From: Azadirachta indica
Taxonomy: Eukaryota; Streptophyta; Magnoliopsida; Sapindales; Meliaceae
Reading direction: 5' to 3'
DNA length: 64,000 bases
Assembly (NCBI GenBank): GCA_022749755.1
Contig: CM040446.1
Coordinates: forward strand, 17,112,080 to 17,176,079
The position numbers and the translations under genes are program-made. This document shows, one piece after another, positions 12,500 through 25,150 of this stretch. Positions within the stretch are counted from its first letter, which is position 1. Each line of letters starts with the position of its first letter. The notes beneath the pieces are model-generated. The model was not told the origin of the DNA. It saw nothing but the letters and a program-made list of their open reading frames with translations, and searched no databases.

Positions 12500-14905
12500 A
12501 ACAATGTATATTCAATGTGCAAAAGATTTTGACCTATTATAATATTGTTATTATTAACAAAAGATATAATTTTTTTTCATAATTAACAATTTAGTCCCTT
12601 CTCTATTTACAACATATTAAGGACTAAAATATTAAATTTAAAAAATTATTTTATTTTATTATTTTTAAAAAAATTTAGAAAAAAATATAACTATTTAAAT
12701 TACAATGCGAACAATGAATATACACAAGCTGATATGCTAAAATAATCTCAACCATTTTTTCTAAAAAAACTTTTGATAACAATTTAATATGGAATGATCA
12801 TAAGAGCTTTTAAATAAAGCAAGCATAACTTTGTATTTAATATATCTACTTAAAAAATTTTATTTTGTTATTTTTTTTAAACAAGTTATCAAGAACATAA
12901 TTAATATAAATAAAAGAAAATGTAGATAAATAGTATATTTATTAAAAAATAAGATAATCAAAATTTTTCTATTAAATTTTTTAATGAAAAATCAAATTAA
13001 ATATTAAATAAGAATATAAAAGATATCTAATTATTAATTTTTTGACACAATATTTAATTTAATTCACATATTATAATTTATTATGCTCATTTTATCTAAC
13101 ATTTTTTTTTTCTTTTCAATATTTCATAAATGCTCCGAACCCATTTTTTCTTACAAAATAATTCTTTAGGTTTGTCCAAACTTATTGTTAACATTTTAAT
13201 TTGAATTAAGGATATAGTTTTTTTTCCAAAAAAACAGGGGATGTATAAGAATTTCTCTTATCCAAATTTAAAATGTTGATAATAATTGGACAAATCTAAA
13301 TAATTATTTTGTGAAAAAATAGATTAGGAGTATTTGTGAAATATTAGAAAGATAAAATTTTTTAAATAAAATGAGAATAATAAATTATAATAAGTGAATT
13401 AAATTCAATATTGTGTCAAAAAATTGATAATTAAACATATTGTTATATTCTTGTTTAATAGTTGAATTTAACTTTGATTAGAAAATTTAAAGAGCATTTA
13501 TATTAATAATTTGGTTGATAATTTTTTTAATAAAACGTAATGGAAATAAAATAATTTTTAAATAGATATATTCAATAAAAGATTATACATGTTTTATTTA
13601 AAAACTCTTATGATTACTATATATTAAATTATTATTAAGACAATGGAAAAAGGCGTTAGGAGCATTTTAGCATATTAGTTTATCTAAATTCATTGTTAAT
13701 ATTATTATTATAATTTTGTTTCTAAAATTTTTTAAAATAATGAATTAAAATAATTTTTTGAGAGAATGATAGTTATACCATTGTTTTTGAAAATAAATAT
13801 CAAATAGCCACCAAAATCAAAAATATTTATTAATGGAACCCTTTTGTTAAATTTTTTTGTCTCCCTTACGGTGAAAAATGTTATAATAGTTATTGTAATT
13901 TAAAAATTAGAATTTAAAAATTTTAAAAAAATGTCATCATGTTTTATATTTGAGGATAAAATGATCATTTTATTTTAAAAATAAATAAAATAATAAATTA
14001 TATAATAACAAACAAAAGGAATCCCACAATCCATCTTTTTTTTTCGCTTCTCGTCGCTGTCCCACTAACTTTTTTTTTCTACTTTCTTTTCTTCTTCCAT
14101 TCCTACTTATTTCCAACTTCTCTTTCTTTTCTTGTTCTTCTATTTCTATCTTTTCTATCTTTTCTTTTTCCAGTCCTTCTTCTTCTTCTTCTTCTTTTTT
14201 AGGAGAAAATTGATAGAGAATAAAGAGAAGGAAAGTGTGAAAAGAATGTGGAAATGGGGTATTTATAATTGGACTAATGGTAAGAATTTGTGGATTCTTC
14301 TTCTTCTTCTTCTTGACAATTAATCAATAGAGAATCAAAAGAAAGGGAGAGTAGGAAGAATGTGGAAATGGGTAGTTGATTGATAATTTAGTTTATTGAT
14401 TGGTTAAATTAAGGCATTGATGAGGGATTTGGGTTTCTTTGATTTAAATTAAAAATTAAAATTTTAATTTTTTAAACTTTTAAAATTTAGAAAATTACAA
14501 TTAAAAAATATATATTTTTTTTTTTTTGATGTATTGTGCTTATATTTTTTTACATTTTATAATTTATTTTTAGAAAAAGTTGAGAATTAGGAATATTTAT
14601 ATAAATTTATTCGTCAACATAAGTGAATAAGATATTTATGTCATTGTATTGGTCAAAGTTGGTCAAAACTTAATAGTGATAGAAAAAACTAATAAAAGAA
14701 GTTTTATTGGCAAATATTTTTAATTTGGGTGATTAGTTGACATTTATTTTAAAAAAAAAGTTCTACTATTATTCTTCCTAATCTTGGTTTAACAATTTAG
14801 TGAAGGGACTAAATTGTTAATTATGAAAAATTATATTCTACTTTTTTATTTTATTAAAGTTTAGATATTAAAATAATAATATCCTATCAGAACAATTTTG
14901 TGAAA
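12500..14905. mobile_element. Large foldback / long inverted-repeat element
   Basis: Two nested inverted repeats are visible. Outer arms: about 12530-12610 against 14795-14890, sharing CATAATTAACAATTTAGTCCC and its reverse complement. Inner arms: about 12640-13225 against 13255-13760, sharing for example ACAAAATAATT[C/A]TTTAG[G/A]TTTGTCC in opposite orientation around a short spacer near 13235. No transposase-like frame is present. About 14030-14210 is strongly pyrimidine-rich on the plus strand, with TTC runs. It is probably a non-autonomous DNA transposon, or one inserted into another; exact ends and target duplication were not resolved. Confidence 0.6.
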
Positions 14906-17839
14906 GTTAAGTCAAAAGAGTTGTCTTCCTATTTCTTTAAAACTCAAGAATATTTAGTACACCCTATAATTTCATGGAGTAGCTAGTATTTTTCCCAAAG
15001 ATCAAAAGTATATAGAAATATCCCTAATTATCCAATAATTAAAGACTCTTAAAAATTGTATTTTACTTTAGGCAATTCATCCCCAATATATTATGAAAAG
15101 AAATATATTACATGTAATTTTTTTATTTATATATTTTATATGACAATCCTAAATAACATGTGAATTTATAATAAAGTCCTATAATAGATAACATTACATG
15201 ACCATAAGATTTTCTAATCCGTTAAATTTTTTAATAAATTCTTAGTTTGTGTATTTCATTAATATTTTACATGCATTTTAATTTTCATAAATGTAAAAAA
15301 AAAAAAAACACTTAGATTTGTTGTAAAAAATATGGCTCTAGATGTTAATTTAAAATGATAGATGGAAAAGAAAATATAGGAACAATTTGTTCTATTTTAT
15401 TATGAATATTTATAACATTTCTTACCTCAAGGGCAATATTCATAAAAAAAAATTTAAAAATAGTATATATGTGCAATTTATAAAGTTTTGGAGGATATTA
15501 TAAAAAATCCTTGAATCCATATTAAAAAAAAAAAAATCTATTTTTGAGGAGTAAAAAATTGAAAAAATTGTACCACAATCTTTTCTAAAATAATAATAAC
15601 AAAATTTTTTAAATTAAGAGGACAAAAAAGATAATTAAATATTGGAATAGAGAGTATAATAAAATACAAAATTAAATAAATAAAGGAAAATTTTCACATA
15701 TCCACCTTGAAGTTTATCAAAACCATACATTGAGAGAAAGTATGATATAATTCATAAATACTTCCCTGTCACTTTTTCGTTTGTTAACTTTCACTTTTAA
15801 ATGAGTCAATTTTGCTATCATCCAACAACATTGATACAAGACTCTGTTGTCGCATAATAGCATCATCATTAGAATCATATTCTCCCTTAAAATTTCCTTT
15901 ATTGTCATCGTTGTTGTACTCATCTCCTCCTTTTGTTTTAAGGTAAGTATCGAATTTTTTAGAGTGCTTGCAGTGAATCTTGATGAGGCAATCAAGGATC
16001 TGATCGATAATACTGCTGGGGGTAAGGAGTGTAGGTGTGGGAGATGGGAGGCGCTTAGGTGGTGGGTGGCGGCAATGAGTGATTTATGATAGTGGAATTT
16101 CCAATGATAAATTTTAAAAATAAAAAATAAAAAACGAATATTTAACTTCAAAATGTTTCATTTCCAGCCGGGGTGGTGGGGGTGGTGCAGAGAAGGCCCA
16201 AGTGTACGCAAGAAAATAAACACAGACAAGGTTGAGTGTAGTAGTGGATATGTTCGGGTGTAAATGTCTTTATTGTCCTTAGGCTAAACTGAAAAGTTAG
16301 TTTTCGTTAAATGAAATATATATTTTTTCCTCAAAAAATTTCTAATAATATTCTATCCAATTTTCACCAAATCTCAATTAATGCTTATTGTAGATCACCA
16401 AAGGCAGTAAACATCAACTGCCAAGAGAGGCTACATGGTAACTGCACGACCAATACAAGTTGAAGTTGTTGCTTGGCAGTCGCATGGCCACTAGCGGCCT
16501 TTTACCATAAATTTAATTTTTTTAGTTTTTTAATAAAGTTGAATTTAATTTGTATTTGAATATGTTATCGAAATTATATTCGTAAAATTGGTTGTTATAT
16601 ATTATTGTACTAAAATTGAGTGTGATATGCCATTATTAAAAAAGAAAAAGAAGTAAAAAAAATTGAAAAGGGGAAGAAGAGAAAAAGGGAAAGGAGAACA
16701 AAAGCACAAGGGGCAAAAAGATATGAAAATCGTTTGGTTAACGAAAGATGGATGGTTTAGGTGACGTAAACTGATCCTTTTCTAAAAAAGTCGTCACAAA
16801 GGAACACTAACAATTTGACTTGCAATCTCTTCCTGTTGTCATAAAAATGCATTCATAATGTGCTGACAAGGCGAATTCAAATTGATTTGCCATAAAATAT
16901 TGTGAAAACGTAAGAAATGAATATCAATAGTTACGTTGGATGCACTGTGATTGATCGAGTATCCGGAGAATATCTATTATCCTCTACTTTTTTATTTAAT
17001 ACTTCTTTATTTTTTATATTTTTTTATAATATCTCATTATTTTTAAGTTTTAATTTTATTTTTTAATATTTTTAATATTTTTTATTTTATTATTTATAAA
17101 TTAATTAAATTGAAAAGTAAAATAAAAAAAAATTTAAGAGAGATAGGATATTAGATAAAATATAGATATTAGTTCAAGGATAATATATATTCTCTGTCGG
17201 GCATCAGAATTCACCGTTAGCGCCATTTGAATCCTTGATCATGGTTATGATTATAACTCTAGTTGATTACTTTTCTTTTATTCAACCGATGATATACGTC
17301 GCAAGAATCATTCCCAACAAAATCAGCCATCACTTCCTATAATTGCCAGAATCATATCCAATAAAATCGATCGTCACTTTCCATTTGTTTTCCAGTTAAA
17401 CCATCAATTTTTAATCGCTATTGTCCTTCCTATCACAAAGTCTTTCAGATTCAACCAACTTCATCCTACATTCCTCCAATAATTTTATCATTTATTTTCT
17501 TTAAGTTTTTTAGTCTTTGATTATTGATCAAAGTATTACTTGTTATTGTAATAGATGATTATTGAGATGAATTTTGGAGTTTCTGATATTGTTAATTTGT
17601 AGTGAAGCAAAATACTGACTGAGGAGGTGGCGAAAATTGTTGTATTTTTGAAGTTTGAATTGTAGGGTATTTTAGTCATTTGATGTATTCAAGTTAGTGA
17701 ACAGGGTCAATCCAAACAGATGTTCTGTTGAGCGGTAGTATTTGTTTTTTTATTTTTTTTGAAATAATTTCATAAAAAAGTAGTTTCACTTAAAAAAAAG
17801 ACAAACCTTATGGAGGCATGTAGAAAATACCCAGTGAAA
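14906..17839. other. Intergenic DNA between the two kinase copies
   Basis: AT-rich, with no supported gene. About 15545-15690 resembles 1375-1515 upstream of copy 1, and about 15670-15850 weakly resembles 4190-4330. This places the sequence in the duplicated unit, minus the 258 bp array. The open frames on both strands around 15717-16151 have no recognisable protein and the plus-strand one lacks an ATG start. Confidence 0.5.
16964..17197. mobile_element. Probable short MITE
   Basis: A terminal inverted repeat of about 17-19 bp, GGAGAATATCTATTATCC on the left and the reverse complement of GGATAATATATATTCTC on the right, encloses about 230 bp of AT-rich, gene-free DNA. No clear target duplication was seen, so the family is open. 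Confidence 0.45.
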
Positions 17840-18059
17840 AAAAAAAAAAACACAAAAACGTCCAAAAGAAAAAAAATAATAATAATAAAAATGAAAAGAT
17901 AAGAGAGACGTGATGACAAGTTGAAGTAGCTTCTGTCTACACACGCTTTATTACAGGAACAAGCACTTCGAAAAATCAAAAACCCTGCTCCACCGACACG
18001 TGGAGACGACATGAAGCGATTACAGAACATAATATTTGCTCGCGAGTACCGTTAGTTTT
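17840..18059 (+). promoter_or_regulatory. Duplicated promoter block of kinase copy 2
   Basis: Counterpart of 4785-4999. The stretch from ACAAGTTGAAGTAGCTTCT to the start of the leader is well kept between copies, while more distal DNA is not. That makes this block the best candidate for shared core control elements. Confidence 0.5.
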
Positions 18060-19191
18060 CGTCACAATAAAAACGAGGCTTTGGAAGCGAAGACTGCTTA
18101 CTTTCTTCTTCTTCTTCTTCTTCTTCTTCGGGCGTCTTCAGGTTCAGTCATTGTATTTGTTTTTCGTCTGTCAGCTTCAATTCTCGGCTCAGCGGGTACG
18201 CATTTTTATATTTAATATTATTTTACTGATCATAAATTATTTCATTTCTTTTTGTTAACTTCACTTTTTGTTCTTTTACTGCGCATTTGATGTAATCTTC
18301 GATCAGCTGTTTTCAGCGATTTTTGCTGGTTTTATGTAGTTTTCTTTGTTTCCAGCTGTCGATAGGGTTTCCTAATGATCTGATCTATTTATGGATTTGT
18401 TTTTTCCGTGGAAGATAATTCAATTTTATGAGATAATCAATTTGGACAAGGTTTGGATTTTGGGATGAAATTCAATTCTGTAAGCTGCGTTTTGCTTGGT
18501 TGTGATCATATTATGCTAGTTCAATACTCCTTAGTTATATATTTTTGGGTTCTTAAATTAGAAGTTTTAGAGATAATTATCATCTTTTTGTTGCTTTTGT
18601 GGTTCTGAGGAATTCTTTTCTAAAGTTAATTGTTGCTTGGCCTAGCTTTTCGTTACAGATGTGTACTTATTCTTAATTGTTTCTTTTCATAGACTATTGA
18701 TTGCAGTGAAAGTTTGGGAAGAGATTGTGGCTTGAGATGCATGGAAGTACTCTAAGATCGGGGTACTTGCACCTCTAGTGCATTTTCTGGCCGCGGAGAG
18801 GTATTTGATTTTGTAATAAATTTTGAAAAAAATATCTTTCTTTACTTGTTTGTTTTAGAAAAGGATTTTGTATTGCTAGGAATGGGGTTTATTTATTATT
18901 GCCTCCAAATGGTATGAACTCAGCCAAATGTAGTTATCTTTCTCTCTTCTTGTTTGTCAATCGATTAATCTGAATAAGGCAGATAGACTCCTGTTTCGGA
19001 GTGAAACTGTTGAAACTAAGAAGTTTAATAATAATTTTACATGCATGCATATCGATAATTGATCTTTATTCATGGTGGTGTAGGGCACATGGTGAAGAGA
19101 TTGTGCTGTCAGATGAGTGTCTGGAGTTTGGGATAAAAGGAGTTGCATATTTGGTGTTCTATTTTTGGAAGTTTCATTCATGATTGGGAAA
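18060..19191 (+). other. 5' leader with two introns, kinase copy 2
   Basis: Leader exons inferred by alignment to copy 1: exon 1 ends at 18195 (donor GTACGC), exon 2 is 18707-18800 (acceptor TTGCAG, donor GTATTT), and exon 3 starts at 19084 after GGTGTAG. Exon 1 carries nine TTC repeats (18103-18129) where copy 1 has four. The splice layout is otherwise the same. Confidence 0.6.
19089..19136 (+). promoter_or_regulatory. Conserved 15-codon upstream ORF
   Basis: ATG 19089 to TAA 19134-19136. It has the same length, position (55 nt before the main ATG) and last eight residues (QMSVWSLG) as the upstream ORF of copy 1 at 6007-6054. Confidence 0.5.
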
Positions 19192-22100
19192 ATGGTGGAG
19201 GGGCCAAAATTTACAGGTCTTATAGGAGGAAATGGCAACAATGATAACAATTATTATGATTTTACTCAAGGCTTTTACCAAAGACTTGGTGAGGGTACAA
19301 ACATGTCCATTGACAGTTTGCAGACCAGCAATGCTGGTGGATCAGTCTCGATGTCGTTGGATAACAGCAGTGTCGGTTCCAGTGATTCTCTGACTCACAT
19401 TCTAAGCCACCCGGGTCTGAAGCCTGTGAGCCACAACTACTCGGTCTCTGTGGGGCAAAGTGTGTTCCGACCGGGTAAGGTGACCCATGCACTTAATGAT
19501 GATGCTTTAGCTCAAACATTGATGGATCACAGGTATCCAACTGAAGGACTGGAGAATTATGATGAGTGGACAATTGATTTGAGAAAACTTAACATGGGTA
19601 CTGCCTTTGCCCAAGGAGCTTTTGGGAAGTTGTATAGAGGAACGTATAATGGGGAGGATGTTGCGATTAAGATTTTGGACAGGCCTGAGAATAGTCCAGA
19701 GAAGGCACAAGTTATGGAGCAGCAGTTTCAGCAGGAGGTTATGATGCTTGCTACTTTGAAGCATCCCAACATTGTGCGGTTTATAGGAGCCTGCCGCAAG
19801 CCAATGGTCTGGTGCATTGTGACTGAATATGCAAAAGGAGGGTCAGTTCGGCAGTTTCTGACAAGGAGGCAGAATAGGGCAGTACCACTAAAATTGGCGG
19901 TTAAGCAGGCGTTGGATGTGGCAAGGGGGATGGCATATGTGCATGGTCTCGGATTTATCCACAGGGATCTTAAATCCGATAACCTTCTGATCTCTGCAGA
20001 TAAATCCATCAAAATTGCTGATTTTGGTGTTGCAAGAATTGAAGTGCAGACAGAGGGGATGACGCCAGAGACAGGGACATATCGGTGGATGGCTCCGTAA
20101 GTATCTGGACCTTTTATTTGTGGTTCCTTTCTCCAGTATTGCTGTCTGCTTTTTGTGGCAGCTTTTGTGTTCAATGCTTTGTTAATGTCAAGCTTCTTGA
20201 TGTTAGCCTTTGATTCTATTGGTGGGACTATCACTAGGTAAAGGCTTTCACTTTTGCAAAAATACAATTTTCTGTTAGTATGGGTATAACACCCCACATA
20301 GAAGTAGATTTTCCATCCTTTTGACCAAGTTTATGTTGCTTTAGCAGTATGCATGCAAAGGGTTGAATTATCTAATTAGATGCGCATACAGTATGTTATG
20401 TATTCATGCCCCTCCCTACCCCTTTATTTTAAGTCTCTGGAATTGCTGATGTTCAGAATTGTGGGTGCTCGTGTTGGTATGAGCTGTAATAGCTGATTGA
20501 TTCATTTAAATGGAAAAAGAACCCTCCGATATTTCCTAGCTGTTTCTTTTGTCTTCTTTTGGCTGTTAAAAATTGTGCGATCTTAGTGGGTGCCTTCTTT
20601 CTTTCTTTAAAATGCTTTTAGGTATAATGCCTAGGTTTCCTTTCATATTTTTTGTTTCTAGGTAAGGGCCTTTATTAGTTTTGTAGGAATTTATGCATTT
20701 TGAGCAATCTGTCTTTTTCTGCCTTTTTTATACTTGCTTGCAAGTTGTGTTTGTACTTTTACTTTAATGTTGTTTTATGAATTCATAAGTGTCTTATAAG
20801 AGTAGTAACTTGCTCAGAAGTGGAATTGATGATGGCATTGTACTCGTGAACATCACCTAGACAGTATTGGTCATGCAGGGTGGGCAAGTGCATGAAGATG
20901 TTTTTGATTTCAGCAGCAATCTCTATTTGAGTTTTATGCTTGGTTACTGTTAAGGATGGAACGATGAACATTCATTTTGTGTATTTTGTCTTTTAAAATG
21001 TGCATATGGTGGTGTGTCCCAGCAGAAAACAAATACCTTAGAACAGACTCCTCCTTTCACATGTCAATGATTGCACAAGGAGTGGTGCTTTTGAGCAGCA
21101 CTGGGGTAAAATTGGCAATGTGAATGAGAATTTAGAATTGTTGCATTAAGATGATATTGAATATGGTTAAACTTAAAATGATATTTATCCAAATTGAGTC
21201 ATTTGAGCCTAGAACATAGAATTACAATGACCCAAGTCAAGCTGCTAACTAGTTTATGCTGGGTTTGTGTTTTTATGATACATGAAGCTTATGATGGAAA
21301 TAGGAAAAGAGAAAGAAAAGAATTAAAAGGTAAGCACTGACATGACTAGTATATGAATTTATAAGTTACGGCTTTAGTTAGTTAATATTCTTTAGGAAAG
21401 ATTATAAGACTTTACATGTTCACTTATCCTTCACCATAATTTTCTTTCTCAATGATATCCAGTTCATTTTGTAAATGTTTCTTGAAGTACTCTTAACTGT
21501 CCTAGAATTCCCTTTTCTTTTCCCGCTTTTCCCTTTCTTTCAGTTTTTCTCTCTATAGGCTGTAATTTTTAATCAATGTGAACCTGAGTAATATATGTTT
21601 TCTCTGTGTTTTTCTTAGTCATTAAATTGTTTGAATTATGTTAGATGTAATATTAGTGGATTTATCTATACTTAAAGATATAAAGTATCACATTGGGCCA
21701 ACTGCCATGAATTGGATGGTGTAAGCAATGATTTGAAAGCCGTGCTGCATTTGAAATCTCAAAAAATTCATCTTCTCCAATCTTGTTGCATTCTTTGCTT
21801 AAGGTTTGAGTATTACCAGAAGACTATGGAAAATGTAAAAGCATTAAATGAGCACGAGCCTAATATTTCTTGCTTTTTATATTCTTCAAAAAATCTGCAA
21901 GGTGCAACTTCTCCTTCCCTAGTGTCACTAGGTAATGAGTCTACTAGTACACAAAAGTCTTATTTCTTTACTCCTGATTACCTCCCTTTCTATGTCTCTG
22001 CCACTTTATTTATGCATTATCCTGAATCCTGAGTGCACACATGACTTATCAGCTGGGCCACCTCCTATGAGTATAAGAAGATCATGAAGAGGCGGAAAAC

Positions 22101-23476
22101 TGAGGATTTGGCCTTGTCTGTTAATGCGTGTCTTATGTGCTCATGATCTAAGTAAAGCTTGTCTTGGAAGTTTCTAGTTCTTTGGTGATTTAATAGCTTG
22201 TGCTGTTTCCAGATATATGATACCCTCTGTACACATTACCACAGCATCAGTACAAACACAACATATAGTTTTCATGAATGATTGGAAACTAATATGAAAA
22301 TGTGAATGCTAAGTTGCGTTGTACAAGTAAACCCAATGAAATTATCTAATTGAGCAGGGAAAGAAACTCAGGAAGATTCAATTAATTGTTACCCTTTCAA
22401 TTTGTGTGACCAGGTGGGCAATTGTTGCCCTTCTTCCTTTTGTCATATAAGTTAGATAAGCAATTTTGCAATTTTGTTTAAGTAGATTATGTTTGGTTTG
22501 CTAGTGATATCAGTTAGTCTCATCACAATTCTTATAGTTGAATGGGGAGTGACGCAACTTAACGGGAATATGGTAATGTTGAGAAGGGGTTTTAATAATC
22601 AGAGAGCCATTTTAATGTCTTCATTATATGAATGGTAATAAACTCTCTATCAATAGAAGTGCTTATCAATTATTGTAACCCATAATCAATATAATTTCTT
22701 GGCTAATTTCATAACCTGAAATATTGTTTGTCTGAGTTCTGGTATAGTCTTTTTAGTTATAAGGAACAATATGACTTGGTCAATCATGGAGCCAGTGGGT
22801 CATGATGCAACTCAATCAAATAATGTTCAGAATTGTACCTTTTTTATACCTCTTAGCAGTGTGGTAATGCAAACTTGATCATCCCTAGACAGCACAAGCT
22901 GTTTTTGATCTTAAGAGTAGTGACAGGCCCATTTAGCATGCTGATATTATGATTTCACTCTTTGATCTGATTCGATGTCAATTGATTCTGTTAAATCTCT
23001 CTGCCTTTGGTGACTATACTGTGGTGATCTGCATTTGAATAGGAATTGTTTCATTTTTCCCCCGACTTTATCATTTAGGTTTGTCTTATTAACATGTCAG
23101 TGTTTGTTTTTCTGATTATTCTTGCTGTTTTTTCAGAGAGATGATTCAACATAGGCCGTACACACAAAAAGTGGATGTCTATAGCTTTGGGATAGTCCTT
23201 TGGGAGCTTATAACCGGCTTGCTTCCCTTCCAAAACATGACAGCTGTGCAGGCAGCATTTGCTGTGGTGAATAAAGGTGTAAGGCCAGTTATCCCAAATG
23301 ATTGTCTCCCGGTACTTGGTGAGATCATGACCCGCTGTTGGGACACCAACCCTGAAGTTCGTCCACCTTTCACTGAGATTGTGAGAATGCTAGAGAATGC
23401 TGAAACTGAGATCATGACAACTGTGCGTAAAGCACGCTTCAGGTGTTGCATGACTCAACCAATGACAGTTGACTGA
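19192..23476 (+). CDS. STY13: Raf-like Ser/Thr(/Tyr) protein kinase, STY13-like, copy 2
   Basis: A tandem paralogue of the gene at 6110-11019, also 414 residues. Coding exons are 19192-20096 and 23137-23476; the 3040 bp intron sits in the same phase and codon (CC|A of the APE motif). All kinase motifs are intact: VAIK K160, HRD D259, DFG 277-279, [10 protein letters not shown] count 11 substitutions against copy 1 (N15G, K31R, D33G, V56L, N64S, R80S, L85V, A109T, P138A, E163D, R171K). All are in the N-terminal region and N-lobe; residues 172-414 are identical. Both copies therefore look functional and under purifying selection. The intron lacks the Copia-type insertion of copy 1 but has its own insertion of about 0.8 kb. 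Start choice follows the same reasoning as copy 1 (A at -3, G at +4). Confidence 0.93.
22306..23098 (+). other. ~0.8 kb insertion private to kinase copy 2 intron
   Basis: Copy 1 reads directly from AAACTAATATGAAAAAAATG into GTTTTTCTGATTATTCTTGC before the acceptor. Copy 2 has about 790 extra bases at this point. The edges show a short AATGT/ACATGT similarity, but no LTR, TIR or coding frame was recognised. It could be a deletion in copy 1 instead. Confidence 0.5.
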
Positions 23477-25150
23477 TCAAAATTAGGTGGAGAAGAACAG
23501 ATGAATTGGAGAAAGATGAACAGAAGCCGTAAGAATTTTACATATATGGTTGTGTATCTATCAGTACTTTTTCTTTTTTCTTTGAGTAAAAAAAAAAAAA
23601 ATTCCAGATAGGGATAAGGTAACTATTTATACTGCCGGGTTTCTGATTTTGGTGTCAATTGTAACGTGGACTAGTGGTTTTGAGGGTAGTAGTTTTGCAG
23701 GTTTTAGTAATAGGGAGCATTTGATGTGTGCTTCCCTCTGTAGCTATGTACACGGGGCCTGCCAACCATTTTCATTGATGTTTGATTGCTCTTGTTTCTA
23801 CAACAATTGCAGGTTCTCTCCCTGTTAAATCAATTACCTCTATCCGCTTGTTTTGTTTTGTTTTGTTTAAAATGCACGACTCAATCTTTTACGTTTGCTT
23901 TGTCAAGTAAAAATGCAGGAGCATCCAACTTGAATTCTGGGGCATTTTTTCTGTACTGCAGCTCACGTTGCGAGCTATATTCTGACGTTACCTAGTCTCT
24001 CTCGCCTTAAGTTCAGCAAGATTAACATCAAAGCATTGCTCAGACTACTTACTCTTCTACTTTCGTTATCTTGTACTGTTGGATGTAATACTGCAAATTT
24101 TGATCCAGTATCAAGAGTTGCCAATGTAAAGCTTTCGACGAAGGGACTTATGTCTTTTCAATTTGGATGCACTCTGCACATTTTGTACAATGCAATAGTG
24201 GATTTGATACCGAAATATTTTGTTTATTAACTGCTCCGGATTCTTGGAATTCCGTGTAAAGATCATTTCCTCCGCCAGTCCGTTCACCAAGTCAAATCAA
24301 ATGTGGACGTGCGCACGTCGCGAATCTACCATATATTTATATATAGATATTAAGGTGGCTTAGAACCCAATTAGCAGAAAAATACGCGCAGAAAAAGAAA
24401 TCTGTGGCCTTACACCTTGATTTTGTAAGGTAATCTAATCTCTGGCGAAGTATGATCAAGATCTAAGTTCTTCCGTTAGGTTGACCAGTCATTTCTCAGA
24501 TCCAAATCCAATTAGCACCCCTCTGTTAAAAAAACAAGCTGCTGCAAGTTGTTCTATTGATCTTTTGACACAGCAGAATGAGAAAACTTCTATTTTGAGG
24601 AAAAATTGATTTCTAATCCTTTTTAGAACCCTTATACGATGAAAAATACTTTACATATAAGATTCTAGGGTTGTATTAGGTTAGCCTAATGACCATTTTT
24701 ATAAATTTTTTTTTTATAATTTAAATACCTTTTCTCCTCACTTCTATTCATTAATAAATTCGTTTTAAAAAATTTTATTAGTTAATCACAAAATATAGAA
24801 ATGGTTATTTACTATTGTCTCTCACTATCTTTAATATAAAGAAGTAATTTATTATTAAAAAGAGATTTAATGAGTTTTATCACAAATCCTTAAAACTATT
24901 TAATTATATATTACTTCAATTAATATAATATTTATCTTTAACATGTGGGGTTACAATAAAAAAAAATTCTTATATACGATTATGATGGGGCAGAAGCAGA
25001 ATCCCGCCTCCATTGCAGATAGAACTGGAATAGTATGTTGTACTGGGCATAAAATTTCTGTTGTGATGAGATGTCGATGCGTGCTGTGCGTTCGGAGCAT
25101 GTTGGGCCGGTGTTGTCATACCAACCGCACGTTAATTACACGCTAGACTG
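23477..25150 (+). other. 3' UTR and duplicated downstream flank, kinase copy 2
   Basis: Aligns with the downstream flank of copy 1 to about 25125 (shared GGCAGAAGCAGA, TTCGGA.CATGTTGGGCCGGTGTT), where duplication similarity ends. The open frames at 23786-23995, 24036-24230 and 24943-25146 have no counterparts kept in copy 1 and are not supported as genes. Confidence 0.55.

Noticed and set aside
14132..14323. 63-codon plus-strand frame rich in Phe/Leu
   Set aside because: It is created by a pyrimidine-rich TTC tract inside the foldback element.
15717..16151. 144-codon minus-strand frame and an 80-codon plus-strand frame overlapping it
   Set aside because: No motif in either. The plus-strand frame starts at a TTG, and the minus-strand frame is rich in low-complexity Leu/Lys/Met/Ser.
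19728..20297. 189-codon minus-strand frame
   Set aside because: Antisense to kinase exon and intron. The equivalent frame in copy 1 (6646-6930) is much shorter, so it is not kept as a protein.
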